A DNA stretch of 64,000 nucleotides from FEB-25 sp963822175 (GTDB lineage: Bacteria; Chloroflexota; Anaerolineae; Anaerolineales; UBA4823), in assembly GCA_963822175.1 (NCBI GenBank), contig CAWGGJ010000013.1, forward strand, positions 77,106 to 141,105, given 5' to 3'. How positions within the stretch are numbered: the stretch's first letter is position 1; the number at the start of each line of letters is the position of its first letter. The notes under the pieces were generated by a model that worked only from the letters and a program-made list of their open reading frames with translations, searched no databases and had not been told where the DNA came from. The position numbers and the translations under genes were made by a program. Positions 8,161-18,800 of this stretch are shown piece by piece.

Positions 8161-8967
8161 TCAACTGAAAGGAATGTAATTCATCACACTGTGAAGGATG
8201 GAGGATGGGACAATACTGGCACTTTTCTCGCGCAGATACCCCAGGGTTAGGCCTGCAAATGATGTCCAGAGAACTTGCTTCCAAATTCCCGGCACTGCTG
8301 GCATCAGGAAGAAATGCCATAAGCCAAAGAGGATTGCTCCAAATATGATCCCCCAACCCCAGCTCACCCCAAGGAAGCGGTACGGTCGACCCCAGACCTC
8401 GTTTATCCGTGATTGAACATAACCACGGAATAGGATTTCCTCTGCTGGGCCAACCAGCAGATAGAAATATAGGGTTTTCAAAATCACCGGTCCAATCGGG
8501 GTAGCCAGTGAGATTAGCGCATTTGGTGCAAGAATGAAAAGAGCTCCGAGTGTTAGCGCCTCACCAGGTGTGGGTCGTTTTCTAAGCAACCAGGCGATGA
8601 TGACCAGGCTGCCCAGCGACACCAGAGATACGATAATGGCTCCAGACCATTGGCGCCAGGGCACGAACGAAAGTGTCGCTCCCAGCACCAGGAAAGGGAT
8701 CAGCGCAATCGCAACCACGGTGACGAGAAACTTGGGATGCTCGAAGTTTATTCCATAGGCTTTATAGCTGCGGTGGGTTAATGCCAGCAAGCACAAGACA
8801 AACCCTAAAACTGCTGCGTACTCCACTGCGTAGAATTTCTGCCCACCTGGGATACCCAACTCCCATTGATGTAATGGGGTGGCACTCAGCAATCGGAATA
8901 GGAATGCAGCAAACAGGACCACGATGATGACTTCAGCAGCAGCAACGAGTTTTCTTTGAATTACCAT
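8161..8967 (-). CDS. CPBP family intramembrane glutamic endopeptidase
   Basis: A 268-residue polytopic membrane protein with about seven or eight hydrophobic segments. The three conserved motifs of the CPBP/ABI (Rce1-like) family are visible: GPAEEILFRGYVQSRI with the double Glu and Arg, FGLWHFFL with the catalytic-site His, and SSILHSVMNYIP with His and Asn. Such proteases act in the membrane and in bacteria are linked to self-immunity to bacteriocins or to anti-sigma cleavage. The start ATG 8967 follows a GGAGAT site. The gene stands alone and converges on the DUF1801 unit. The substrate is unknown. Confidence 0.9.
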   Translation of the reverse strand: MVIQRKLVAAAEVIIVVLFAAFLFRLLSATPLHQWELGIPGGQKFYAVEYAAVLGFVLCLLALTHRSYKAYGINFEHPKFLVTVVAIALIPFLVLGATLSFVPWRQWSGAIIVSLVSLGSLVIIAWLLRKRPTPGEALTLGALFILAPNALISLATPIGPVILKTLYFYLLVGPAEEILFRGYVQSRINEVWGRPYRFLGVSWGWGIIFGAILFGLWHFFLMPAVPGIWKQVLWTSFAGLTLGYLREKSASIVPSSILHSVMNYIPFS

Positions 8968-9310
8968 TTTTATCTCCGTGGAAGAGTTCGAGTATTTTCC
9001 ATCTTTGAGCTGATTTTCTGTATTTGGGAAATATTATGCCATATCTTATGCATGGAAGAAAAGGGAATGGGATAGATTGAAGCAAGTATGAATTGTGCTC
9101 GTCATTTGTAAATCCAGGACTATCCAGATCTCACCAATCCATCGACCTCTATTCCTATGGAGTTTCCAATTTGAAATACATCGCAGATCTACCAATTGGG
9201 TGTGGATGATACGGAAATTCGTCTTAGAAAAAATTAATACATTATTCATCCTATTTGGAACGTATTGTAGTTGTTTTTCGTTACAATATGGAAAGGAATT
9301 GAGGAAAAAA

Positions 9311-10769
9311 ATGAACACCAAAACGATCTTTGCTTTACTTGTAACGCTTAGCATTTTATCCGCGTGTGCCCAACCGATATCCACGAGCGTATACCCACCT
9401 CCAGGTTCAACAGCTATCCCACCCACGGCAATAGCCAGCCAACCTGAGCCAACTACTGCGCCGACGAATGTTGTTCCTAACCCCACACCCATACCCGTAG
9501 ATCTCACGCCAGCCCAGTTGGAGGCTGTCCAGGCTCTCTCGGATAAATATAATATCCCCGTTGATCAAATAAAAATCATCAGCACCGAAGCAGCCACCTG
9601 GCCGAACGGATGCCTGGGGGTAGTCCTTCCGGGTGTCATGTGTACGGATGCGATCGTGGATGGTTTCCGTATCATAATGGAAGCCAATGGCCAACAGTTC
9701 GAGTTCCATACCAACCAGGACGGCACCAACGTGGTTGATGCCGCTCAGCAGCTTGCCACCCTTGGATTTGTAGTTTCTGCCACCGATCATACCATCCAGG
9801 TGGTCAATCCAAACATCCCTCTTGGTCCAACCTATAATCCGGCATTCAATGGCTTTCTCCCCGCCGGCGGGTCTAATATCAGGGACAGCTTATGTGCTTG
9901 ACTTATCCAGCCCATTCAAAGCAGTGGCTGTGAATGTGGATGGACAGCAAGACCTCCCCTTCGTCAAAGACCCGAATTATGGACTGGCGGTATGGCAGGG
10001 TGGAGCGGGTACCCAGCCCATGCTGGCCTGGGGCACCCAGGTCAACTTCGACGATACCACTTCAACCTTGCAGGTTGCCAACCTGGATGGTACAAACCTT
10101 AAGACTGTACTAACCAATAGTTTTGGAACTGGTGCACCAGTTCAGCTGGTGGCTCAACTGTGGTCAGCAGATGGTCAATCGCTTTACTTCAGCAAGGAGC
10201 CGGTTGGGTTGGGTGGTTATATTCTATTTTCTGGTGCATCCAACTTATACAAGGTCGATATCACCACCGGTGAAGTGAGTGAGATCATCCCTCAAACACT
10301 TCCCACCAGCCCACAGACCTGCCTGGATGCGATTTCTGGTGATTATCGCTATATTGCCGATCACTGTTCCCCAGATGGTATCACCATTCGCGACCTACAA
10401 ACTGGTGGGACGGCCACCATTCAAGCACCGGCCGATGTCATTGGTTACCGGCTAATGGGCAGTGCCCGCTTCAGCCCGGATGGCAGCCGCGTGGCTTTTG
10501 CCCTGGCACAGGGTGACCCCAGTAATGAGCGTGGTTGGGTTGCCCTGGGTGACCGGTCGGGAGGTATGGCTAAATTGATCCTGGCTGGTGATGCCGGTTC
10601 TTCTTATACCGTGCAGGGTTGGTTGGATGACCAGACAATTTTGGTGCAGTCCAATTCAATTGTGTGTGATCTGACCTGTGGCAATGAACTGTTTACTGTC
10701 GGTGCTGATGGCTCGAACCCCACAAAGGTGGCGGATGGCAGTTTCCTGACGATCATCGACAATCGATAG
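9311..10769 (+). CDS. Secreted beta-propeller lipoprotein, frameshifted
   Basis: ATG 9311, after a GGAATTGAGG site, begins a type II signal peptide with lipobox LSAC (Cys19), so the product should be a membrane-anchored lipoprotein. A Pro/Thr linker is followed by a ~90-residue domain containing WPNGCLGVVLPGVMC, then a C-terminal propeller-like region with TolB/PD40-type repeats (ARFSPDGSRVAFAL, LWSADGQSLYFSK). The first frame stops at 9901 and the rest is in another frame. Dropping one G from GGG 9869-9871 restores PAGGLISGTAYVLD and one protein of about 485 residues. The ligand is unknown. The 340 bases upstream contain no gene. Confidence 0.72.
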
Positions 10770-10976
10770 AGAATCAGTAATTAGCAGTCCCTTATTATAG
10801 TAATGACAAATAACTAATATTTGGTCCCCTGGTTTAACTTTCTAGTAAAAAGCTTGTGATCGTTGAGGTGACGAAAACAGGCTTTTTGCTTTCCATGATT
10901 TCATCGTAACATCCGGGTGATCCAAATACTTGACATTGTATCAATTCCCCGCCCAGGAATATTTGGAGAGTTTATG

Positions 10977-10985
10977 TGGTATAAT
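10977..10985 (+). promoter_or_regulatory. Extended -10 promoter of the helicase gene
   Basis: TGG followed by TATAAT (10980-10985) is a perfect extended -10 element. It predicts a transcript start near 10992 and a leader of about 90 bases before GTG 11082. A TTGACA at 10930-10935 is too far upstream to pair with it. The 312-base gap before the helicase contains no gene. Confidence 0.55.
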
Positions 10986-11081
10986 CCGGCGTTCGCTTCT
11001 GAAATGGATATACTTTATCCACATTTGATGCGAACGGGCTGGGGTTCGCCTTGGCTCAATCTTACGCCAAAAGGACCTTTT

Positions 11082-12203
11082 GTGAACTTTTCATCATTTG
11101 CATTCAATCCCCAGATTAATGCGGGGATATCTTCTGCTGGTTATTCCATACCAACATCCATTCAACTCCACACCATCCCACCCATTTTAGAAGGGCGTGA
11201 TGTGATGGGCTTAGCCCAAACCGGCACCGGTAAGACCGCTGCTTTTGTATTACCCATCCTGCAACACCTCCTCTCCGGACCACGCGGAAAGCTGCGCGTG
11301 CTGATTCTTTCTCCGACGCGTGAGCTGGCTGAGCAGACACACACCAACATTGAAGTACTCGGACGTCAAACCGGTTTTCGTAGCCTGACAATCTATGGCG
11401 GTGTCAGCGCAGTACCACAAATAAAACGCCTGCGTGCTGGGGCAGAGATCGCCGTAGCCTGCCCGGGTCGATTAATTGACTTGTTAGGGCAGAAAGTGGT
11501 CAATCTCAGCCGGATTGAGATCCTGGTTATCGATGAAGCTGACCGGATGTTCGACATGGGATTTCTGCCCGATATCCGTCGTATCGTTGCTGCTTTACCC
11601 AAACAACGCCAGACGTTGATGTTCTCGGCTACCATGCCTGTTGAGATCCGCTCGCTGGCAGATGATTTCCTGGTCGATCCGGTAACGGTTGATTTAGGGG
11701 TATCCCGCCCAGTTGAGACGATCGGACATGCAGTTTATCCTGTGGATCAAACCCGGAAATCTGACCTATTGCTGGCATTATTACAAAAATCGGGCAATGG
11801 TCAGGTCCTGGTCTTTACACGGACAAAACACCGCGCAAAAAAGCTTGCTGAGCAGCTGATCAAAGCTGGATTACCAGCCACTTCACTTCAGGGGAACCTG
11901 TCACAAAGCAGGCGCCAGGAAGCAATGAATAACTTTCGCTCCGGGCGGGTGAAGGTTTTGGTTGCCACAGATATTGCTTCACGTGGGATCGACGTTTCTC
12001 AGATTTCGCACGTGATCAACTACGATATGCCGGATACAGCTGATGCGTACACGCATCGCATCGGGAGGACTGGTCGCATGGCCAGGCAGGGGACTGCCCT
12101 TACCCTTGTTACCAAGGATGATCTTCCGATGGTCCGCACGATTGAGCGGCTATTGGGGCGCTCGTTGGAGAAGCGACAACTGGCTGGCTTTGATGCAAGG
12201 TGA
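11082..12203 (+). CDS. DEAD-box ATP-dependent RNA helicase
   Basis: An RNA helicase of about 373 residues with all family motifs: the Q-motif region (IPTSIQLHTIPP), Walker A AQTGTGKTAAF, PTRELAEQ, VIDEADRMFDMGF (DEAD), FSATMP (SAT), VFTRTKHRAKKL, and the C-terminal ATDIASRGIDV and HRIGRTGRMAR. It resembles RhlE/CsdA-type enzymes that unwind structured RNA. The frame is open upstream to 10917, but GTG 11082 has AAGGA eight bases before it, and the family homology starts at NFSSFAFNPQI. The basic C-terminal tail common in such helicases is short here. Confidence 0.93.
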   Translation: MNFSSFAFNPQINAGISSAGYSIPTSIQLHTIPPILEGRDVMGLAQTGTGKTAAFVLPILQHLLSGPRGKLRVLILSPTRELAEQTHTNIEVLGRQTGFRSLTIYGGVSAVPQIKRLRAGAEIAVACPGRLIDLLGQKVVNLSRIEILVIDEADRMFDMGFLPDIRRIVAALPKQRQTLMFSATMPVEIRSLADDFLVDPVTVDLGVSRPVETIGHAVYPVDQTRKSDLLLALLQKSGNGQVLVFTRTKHRAKKLAEQLIKAGLPATSLQGNLSQSRRQEAMNNFRSGRVKVLVATDIASRGIDVSQISHVINYDMPDTADAYTHRIGRTGRMARQGTALTLVTKDDLPMVRTIERLLGRSLEKRQLAGFDAR

Positions 12204-12288
12204 TCTTTGTTGTAAATTTCAACCAGCTAACAATTCCAAACAACACTCAACACATAGTTAATCAGGCTTGATTGCGAGCCTATATAAA

Positions 12289-12324
12289 AAACACTACTCC
12301 CCGGTAACTCCGGGGTTGGTGTTT
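12289..12324. terminator. Hairpin after the helicase gene
   Basis: A CCCCGG-TAACT-CCGGGG core (12299-12315) is extended by AAACAC (12289-12294) pairing with GTGTTT (12319-12324). A-rich sequence on the left and T-rich on the right allow termination in both directions. Confidence 0.7.
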
Positions 12325-12938
12325 ATAATGGATGTGAATTACTATTGTAACGGTGGGAAAATGCCTAACCCATCCCAGCTATCCCTTTTTAGTTATGCTA
12401 TCCGAAATACTTAATTCTGCTATTCACCACGGCTGTTGGCAATAAGAACCTCGATAAAGTGACAGGAAAAGTTGACTTACCATGAGGGTTCACCATTAAT
12501 ATTACCCTAACTTGACAATTGCGATAAATAGGAGTAATATAGTCTTGTAATAATATATCTGTCATGTGATTGGTTCAGGATGCGTAAGAGATCTGCGATC
12601 ACAGCAATCTGATCAGGTGTATACCGATTTTGATGTTTGAATGCAAAAATCAGGGAACCGATTGTTCCTTCCTTGCAATGGGTGATACCGTCGAGGAAGT
12701 GAAAAAGGACGCAGAGATCCATGTTTAGACAGGGCATAATTACCTGCTGGCAATGATGCCTCAGCAACAAATCGATGACGTGACAAATACTGTAATTTGT
12801 TTGGCTCACCGGTCTTCATGGCAAGGGGAAATTGGCTTTTAGCCTGAAACAATTGATACACGCCTTGGCTTGGGATGGGGGAAATGGTTCCGAGGCTAAC
12901 TCACCAGGGAGAAACTGGTGATACATATAAAAAAATAC
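12325..12938. other. Gene-free stretch, possibly decayed
   Basis: No reading frame here has a ribosome site, family similarity or convincing length. Two overlapping minus-strand frames (12507-12809 and 12613-12861) read different parts of the same DNA and end in fragments such as RYTPDQIAVIADLLRIL. That would fit a decayed gene, but no family could be named. Confidence 0.35.
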
Positions 12939-12964
12939 CACCCCTCGAGATTTCTCGAGGGGTG
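12939..12964 (-). terminator. Strong minus-strand terminator without an intact gene
   Basis: Arms 12939-12950 and 12953-12964 (CACCCCTCGAGA and complement) pair perfectly. On the minus strand the hairpin is followed by a T-rich tract (the plus strand has an A-run just before 12938). It lies directly downstream of the relic at 12965-13120, which explains why a terminator sits here. Confidence 0.75.
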
Positions 12965-13120
12965 TTAGCTTTAACCAACAAGGATTGATTGATCCTGAGT
13001 GGCGGTAGAATTTGCCAAAGATATTAAGAACCCACGTCTCTGACAGCAGGGAATTGCCATTAATGATGGTGGATTCGCACTCTTGCTAATCGAGCAGGGG
13101 GATACAACCAAAAAGGAATA
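12965..13120 (-). pseudogene. Relic 3' end of a paralogue of the 15.8-19.1 kb secreted-protein gene
   Basis: The minus strand reads GNSLLSETWVLNIFGKFY, closely matching the C-terminus of the intact secreted protein downstream (GSSLPSATWSFDVFGKFF). DNA similarity continues upstream: AGCAGGGA, TGGTGG and CAGGG blocks line up with the same blocks at 15868-15925, with about one base of length difference. The reading frame is broken on both sides and the LPL tail is lost. The following terminator is also preserved in position. This indicates an old duplication of the secreted-protein gene of which only the end remains recognisable. Confidence 0.5.
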
Positions 13121-13378
13121 GGCTTAGCCATGCACTTGGGATTAATCGCCTATTCAAGACTGCATAGCTGTGCTGCTTCAGGTATGCATTGCCTTCAACA
13201 ACCTTGAGGTTATTAACACCCCTGGTGGGAAACTCCATTCCTGCGTTATGAATACTCTACCTAGAGAGCTGATTGATTTTTCACAATTTTTCTGCTACAC
13301 TACTATTATCAATCTATCCCAATCTGAAGTCATCGCAGCCTATACCCCAATTTGTTGTAAAGCCCAAAGGAGGTAAAA

Positions 13379-15205
13379 ATGACACTTGGAGGTTATGCAG
13401 ATCGAGTTGCGAAGATCAACCTTACGAAAGGTTCTGTTTCTTACGAAGCCATCCCAGAAGATTGGAAACAGAAATACATTGGCGGACGTGGCGTAGGGGT
13501 AAAGTATGTTTATGAGAATGGACCGCTGGTGGACCCGCTATCCCCCGATAATATTCTATGTTTTATGAATGGACCATTGACCGGCTCAGAAGTGAATCTG
13601 AGCGGTCGCATGGCAGTTGTGACGAAAAGCCCATTGACCAATACGATCACGGACTCTCACCATGGCGGCTGGTCAGCGGCTCGCCTGCGCTGGGCTGGCT
13701 TTGACGGTCTGATTTTTAAAGGCAAAGCACCGAAACCCGTGTACGCCTTGGTCACCTTGAACAATGTTGAGCTCCTGGATGCATCTGAGTTATGGGGTAA
13801 AGGAGTGCACGAGACGGTTAAATTTTTCAAGGATAAATACGGCGAGAAAGACCTGAGTGTGATCACAATTGGGCCAGCTGGTGAGAAGCTCAACCTCTTT
13901 GCCAACTGGATGAATGAAAACGACCGGTCGAGCGGCCGAGGTGGCACGGGCTGTGTAGGTGGCAGCAAACAACTCAAAGCGATCGTGATCAAGGCTGTAA
14001 AGAAAATGCCCAAGGCTGTCAACAAGGAATTATGGAAAGCATCCCACGCCAAAGCCCTGGCTGAATTAAGCGACACGCGCGTGATAACCTCGCCGCGCAA
14101 AGGTGGACTTTCCGTCTATGGCACCAATGTCTTGATGAATATTGTCAATGAAATTGGCTCCATGCCTACCAACAACTCGCAAACCACGTCCTTCACCAAC
14201 CATGAGGCGATCAGCGGTGAGCGGGTGAAAGAAACCATCCTGGTGGAGGATCCCACCTGTCATGCCTGCCCGGTGGCCTGCAAGAAAGAGGTCGAGATCA
14301 AGGATGGTCCATATGCAGGTCTGCGCATGGAGAGCTTCGAATATGAGCCAGCCTGGGCGGTAGGCGCTAACTGTGGCAATGACTATGCTCCCAGCGTTGC
14401 CAAGCTCATCGATCAATGTAACGACTTCGGCATGGATGCTATCGAGACAGGGAATGTGCTCTCGATGTATATGGAAGCCAGCCAGAGAGGTTATACGAAA
14501 GGCACGGGCAGCCTGGCCTGGGGAGATTACATGGGCATGGTGTCGCTGGTGGATAAGATTGGGAAGCGCGAGGGAGTAGGCGATATCCTGGCGCAAGGAA
14601 CCGAACGTGCTGCTAAACATTTCGGTCACCCCGAGATCTCCATGACAGTGAAGGGTCTATCTATCCCGGCGTATGACCCGCGCGGCATCAAGGGCATGGG
14701 TCTGGGTTATGCCACCAGCAATCGTGGTGCCTGCCACTTGCGCGCCTATACCCCGGCAGCTGAAGTGATTGGCAATGTTCTCGGTCCTGCATCCGTTACC
14801 GACCCATTGGAATGGAAAGGCAAAGGTAAGTTGGTAGTCATTTTCCAGAATGTGCATACCGTCACCGACTGTATGGATGTCTGCAAGTTTGCCACCTTTG
14901 CTGAATCGCTGGATACTTTTGCTGCTCAATTCGCCTCTGTCACCGGCGCGGAAACCGACGCTGCGTACTTGCTCAAGGTGGGCGAGAGAGTATGGAACCT
15001 GGAGCGATATTACAATAACCTAAACGGTTTCTGCGAGGGCAGCGACTATTTGCCCGAGCGCTTCCTGAAGGAGCCAGCCACTGGTCCAGGGTCCACTGGG
15101 CAGGTGTGCGAGCTGGACCTGATGCTAGAAGAATATTATCAGGAACGTGGCTGGATCAATGGAGTTGTTCCGGAATCCAAGCTGATAGAATTGGAGATCA
15201 TCTGA
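13379..15205 (+). CDS. aor: Aldehyde:ferredoxin oxidoreductase (tungstopterin)
   Basis: A 608-residue cytoplasmic enzyme that oxidises aldehydes to acids, or the reverse, using ferredoxin. The N-terminal domain has the tungstopterin-binding GGRGVGVKYVYENG segment and the GRGGTGCVGGSK loop. The [4Fe-4S] cluster ligands are Cys294, Cys297 and Cys301 (CHACPVAC) and probably Cys502 (DCMDVCKF). DPRGIKGMGLGYATSNRGAC is the second pterin-binding motif. Length matches AOR-family enzymes (about 600-620). The start ATG 13379 follows AAAGGAGG. It converges on a MoaD-like gene across a shared terminator. The cofactor implies tungstate uptake and pterin synthesis elsewhere in the genome. Confidence 0.94.
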   Translation: MTLGGYADRVAKINLTKGSVSYEAIPEDWKQKYIGGRGVGVKYVYENGPLVDPLSPDNILCFMNGPLTGSEVNLSGRMAVVTKSPLTNTITDSHHGGWSAARLRWAGFDGLIFKGKAPKPVYALVTLNNVELLDASELWGKGVHETVKFFKDKYGEKDLSVITIGPAGEKLNLFANWMNENDRSSGRGGTGCVGGSKQLKAIVIKAVKKMPKAVNKELWKASHAKALAELSDTRVITSPRKGGLSVYGTNVLMNIVNEIGSMPTNNSQTTSFTNHEAISGERVKETILVEDPTCHACPVACKKEVEIKDGPYAGLRMESFEYEPAWAVGANCGNDYAPSVAKLIDQCNDFGMDAIETGNVLSMYMEASQRGYTKGTGSLAWGDYMGMVSLVDKIGKREGVGDILAQGTERAAKHFGHPEISMTVKGLSIPAYDPRGIKGMGLGYATSNRGACHLRAYTPAAEVIGNVLGPASVTDPLEWKGKGKLVVIFQNVHTVTDCMDVCKFATFAESLDTFAAQFASVTGAETDAAYLLKVGERVWNLERYYNNLNGFCEGSDYLPERFLKEPATGPGSTGQVCELDLMLEEYYQERGWINGVVPESKLIELEII

Positions 15206-15212
15206 TGTAGAA

Positions 15213-15248
15213 AACGATCGGGCAGACGTTTCAGCCTGCCCGATCGTT
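15213..15248. terminator. Bidirectional terminator between AOR and MoaD genes
   Basis: Perfect 13-bp arms (15213-15225 and 15236-15248, AACGATCGGGCAG and complement) with a 10-base loop. A-rich and T-rich flanks let it serve both convergent genes. Confidence 0.85.
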
Positions 15249-15257
15249 ATTATCGAT

Positions 15258-15539
15258 CTACCCGCCGCCAACCGGAGGAAAAACCGAGATGGTATCATCT
15301 TCCCCCAGGATGGTTTCTAATGAACCATCCAGGAAGGTGCTATCACGCCCGTTCACAAAAATATGAATATGACTCTGAAGATTACCATTTTCATCTAACA
15401 TTTCCTTTTTCAAACCCGGGTAGCGTTTGACCATTTCTTCGACAAGATGGCGCAGTGTGCTTCCCTGCGGTAGAAAAAAATCTACTTGGCGGACTCCAAC
15501 TACCTGGCGCAGGGTGGCATAGTAGTTGACGATCATCAT
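15258..15539 (-). CDS. MoaD/ThiS family sulfur carrier protein
   Basis: A 93-residue beta-grasp protein ending in PPVGGG. The terminal Gly-Gly is the site adenylated and thiocarboxylated when the protein delivers sulfur for molybdopterin or tungstopterin synthesis. IVNYYATLRQVVGV at the N-terminus and DTISVFPPVGGG at the C-terminus are typical of MoaD. AGGAGGT precedes ATG 15539. Its place beside an aldehyde:ferredoxin oxidoreductase suggests a dedicated role in the pterin cofactor of that enzyme. It is slightly longer than the usual MoaD (about 80), with an insertion around ENGNLQSHIHIF, as in the MoaD-like proteins often seen next to AOR genes. Confidence 0.9.
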   Translation of the reverse strand: MMIVNYYATLRQVVGVRQVDFFLPQGSTLRHLVEEMVKRYPGLKKEMLDENGNLQSHIHIFVNGRDSTFLDGSLETILGEDDTISVFPPVGGG

Positions 15540-15755
15540 TACCTACCTCCTGGGATTTACCCGACGGTTCACTCAAGTTCATGAAGAACGGTAAAACTAA
15601 GTATACCTGAAATGCCCGTTTGTTCAATTAATCGTTGACAAGGGTTGCACGTAGGATTGCCTTTTCTTAGTGAGGAATGGTTACCACCTTCTCAGCAAGG
15701 CACATAAACTCACAGGCACCCCATCGGTAAATTTCGTAATTTTATCTGAATAACA

Positions 15756-15785
15756 ACACTCCCCGAGATCGGTCTCGGGGAGTGT
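15756..15785 (-). terminator. Terminator of the secreted-protein gene
   Basis: Perfect 13-bp arms (ACACTCCCCGAGA, 15756-15768 and 15773-15785) with a TCGG loop, 20 bases after the stop of the large minus-strand gene. The T-run on the minus strand is short. Confidence 0.8.
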
Positions 15786-15804
15786 ATGCTTAAAACGATA
15801 AAGT

Positions 15805-18800
15805 TTACTTTTGTGTGAGAGGCAGGAAGAACTTGCCAAACACATCGAAGCTCCATGTTGCAGAGGGCAGGGAAGATCCCGAAGCATTGGTGGCTACAAC
15901 ATACCAAGTATGTGCCCAGGGTGAGATAGCCAGTGTTGCCGTGGTCTCAGTGGTCGTAACCACCGGAGAGTCGTCCAGGTATAAGACATAACCTTCTGCT
16001 GGGGGACCTCCATCGGCAGGTTGCCAGACGAATGTTACCGGGCTGCCAGTCCAACTGCCATCTGCCGGGGAGATAAGCGTGGGGGCATCAGGAGCCGGGG
16101 CACTAACGGTGATGTAGTTCGGGCGTACCAAAGTATCTGTGCCACTGGTCCCGCTGATAGTCAAGGTGACTGTGTAAGCGCCCGCCTGATCATAGATATG
16201 GGTTGGGCTTTCCAGGGTGCTGGTCAAGCCATCCCCAAACTGCCATAGGCTGTCGGTGAAATCACCGGAGGAAGTGTTGGTGAACACGACCGTTAGAGGA
16301 GCGACTCCTTCTGTGGGTGTGGCAGAAAAGTCTGCATCTAGAGGGGTGTAGGTGCAAATATAGGGTTCATATGACAGTGCCATATCATCCACATAGATGC
16401 CATCTTCAGTGACCCCACCATCGGATACAAGGTGGATACGCAAGGCAACATTAGCCTGGTTATCCAGCTCTGGAGCATCCACCAATTCGAACCACCAATC
16501 TGTCTGGGATCCATTAAAAGTTGCCAGCGGATTGGCTGTATTCCAGGTTCCACCACCGTTGAGTGAGTATTCCAGGTAGGCATAGTCCCATCCGGCTTCC
16601 AGTGCATACTTGAACCAGCCGCTTACCTGTACGTGGCGCTTACCGCTCAGGTCATATGCAGGCGTACGCACCCAGTTGTTGGCATTGTTCTGGTAATCGC
16701 CAGCCGGGCTGTCCGTCCAGGAATGAGTGGGGGTGTGGGATTGATTGGTGGTGATCGCCCAGGAATTGGGAGAGCCACCGGTAGTCCAGCCTGCTGCTCC
16801 ACCTTCCACGTCATTGAAGAATAAATCCTGGCGGGGAAGAACGATGGATGCATTAAGACTGAATGCAGTGTTATAGGTGGTGTAAGTATCGGTAACCACA
16901 GCCTGGAAATTCAAGTCCGTTCCGCAAGCCACGCTTGAGTCGATGGAGAAAACATAAGGGGTAAAGTTTAAACCGCTTTCACCAGCAGCAATATCCGCAT
17001 AGGTTGAATCTGCGGTATTAACGGTCACACCAGCGGTGAGGCTGGTCACCTTGGCAGTGATCTGGGTTGAGGTGGTGGCACCCTGGTTAAACAAGGATTC
17101 AGAGAGCTGCAGATTTTGTTCACCCGGCTCTGCATAACTATTGTTGTTTCCGTAGGGGTCTGCCAGCGTTATTCCATCATGTACCAGGGAAGGGGCAGGG
17201 TCAAGATAAAAGTCCTGGTTCGTGGTCTCATCCACAACAACGGGCACACCGTTAGCCACGTCGGTACCCGGGTAGCCGGGTAGGAGAGGGCCAGCGGTCA
17301 GGTCATAGCTGCCAGCCATAACGCTGATACTGAAATAGCCATCTGCATCGGTTTGGGTACTGAAGGTATAACTTGCTCCAGTTGCAACTACGGGAACACC
17401 AACCACGGGTTGATCTGTCACAGAATTGTAAACAAACCCTGCGATGGTACCCTTGGGTTGCCCACAGGAGGGGAACCTGAATGATCCGATACGCGTCTCC
17501 CAATTACCACTGGTAATCTTAAAATACTCCTGTGTATACCAGAAGGTGCAGTCATCCACAGGATCAACCGTCATGGCAGAGTAGTCCCCCCAGCGGTTCG
17601 AACCTGTCTGAGAACCAGTGCCTTCAATCAGCGAAGCTTCATTTTGGGTGAGAATTCCGGGGGTTTCACCTGCCAGCCGTCCGGCATAGCGGATGGCTGG
17701 GAACATATCAGTGGAGGATACAGAGTAACCTACCGCAATGTTACCTTCCTTATCTGCAGCAATCGATCCCATCCAGCGATAATTATTGTCCGGTTGGTAG
17801 GTTCCCTGCTGGAAGAGCACCGGGTTGCCGCCCGGGTCGTGCACTTCATACCAGCGTACACCCACCACGCCACCTGAGCTTACGCTGTGGTTCACATATA
17901 GCGCTTCGGTACCGTCTGATAATTGACGGTATTGAAGCTGCATCATCAGGCGGTCAGCCAAACTGTCTAGCATCTGGGTGGTATTTTTTTGCGGGATATC
18001 CCATGTAATTTGGAATGGCTCAACAGGGATATCAGCTGTCCAGGTGAAGCTGGAATTGCCCGGGTTGACCCAATCAGCATGGAATTCGAACAATGACAAT
18101 GAATTGGGGAAGTTAAGGCTGGCAAAATACTCCGGAGAGCCTTCCGGAGGTGGGCTGCCGCGGAAATTGGCAGGTAAGAGAGAGGCACAAGATGCGCCGC
18201 AGTCAAAATGGATCTCATTCAGTGGACCCCCACCAATCATGGAGGTTCGATCCAGCGCCCAAACACGCGCCCCGATCCAAGGGTCAAACATATTGGCTGT
18301 CATGTACCAGCCATCGGCCCAGACACCCAGCTTGGGATAATCGTGCCACGAACTACCAGCTGCACCCGCTTGTAATGCATAGAACCACCAGCCACCGCTA
18401 ACTGGGTCTCCGCTTTGTGAAACAGCGATGCATTCATAGTAAGGTCCTCCAGAAGGCAGGGAGAAATCAGTTACCACCCATCGGTCTACCATGGGGTCAT
18501 ATAACACGATCACATCGCCTCTATTCTGGTTGTTGCAGGGGCTGGGGGCATTCTGAAAAAATGTGTTGTAGGGAAGATTAAGTAATTCTGCGCCGGTGGC
18601 TTTATCATAGATGCCGATGGCGATGTTGACCGTCTGGATGTAATGAACGGGTCCCACATCCCCATTCGTGTCTGGGGGATGCCATCCGCCACCGTCAGCT
18701 ATATTTAGTCCATCAAAATCGATGATCGGAGCGGGCATTTGCCCTTGTGAAAACGACTGCTGGGCAACCGGGTCAACCCACGGGGTTGTACTGGTTATAT

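Noticed and set aside
10930..10935. TTGACA as -35 box of the helicase promoter
   Set aside because: It lies 44 bases from the TATAAT, too far to act together; the -10 is of the extended type and may not need a -35.
10917..11081. N-terminal extension of the DEAD-box helicase
   Set aside because: The 55 extra residues contain no conserved sequence and the extended -10 promoter lies inside them; GTG 11082 has a good ribosome site.
12507..12861. Two minus-strand open frames of 100 and 82 codons
   Set aside because: They overlap in different frames, have no ribosome site and show no family pattern; treated as part of a gene-free or decayed stretch.
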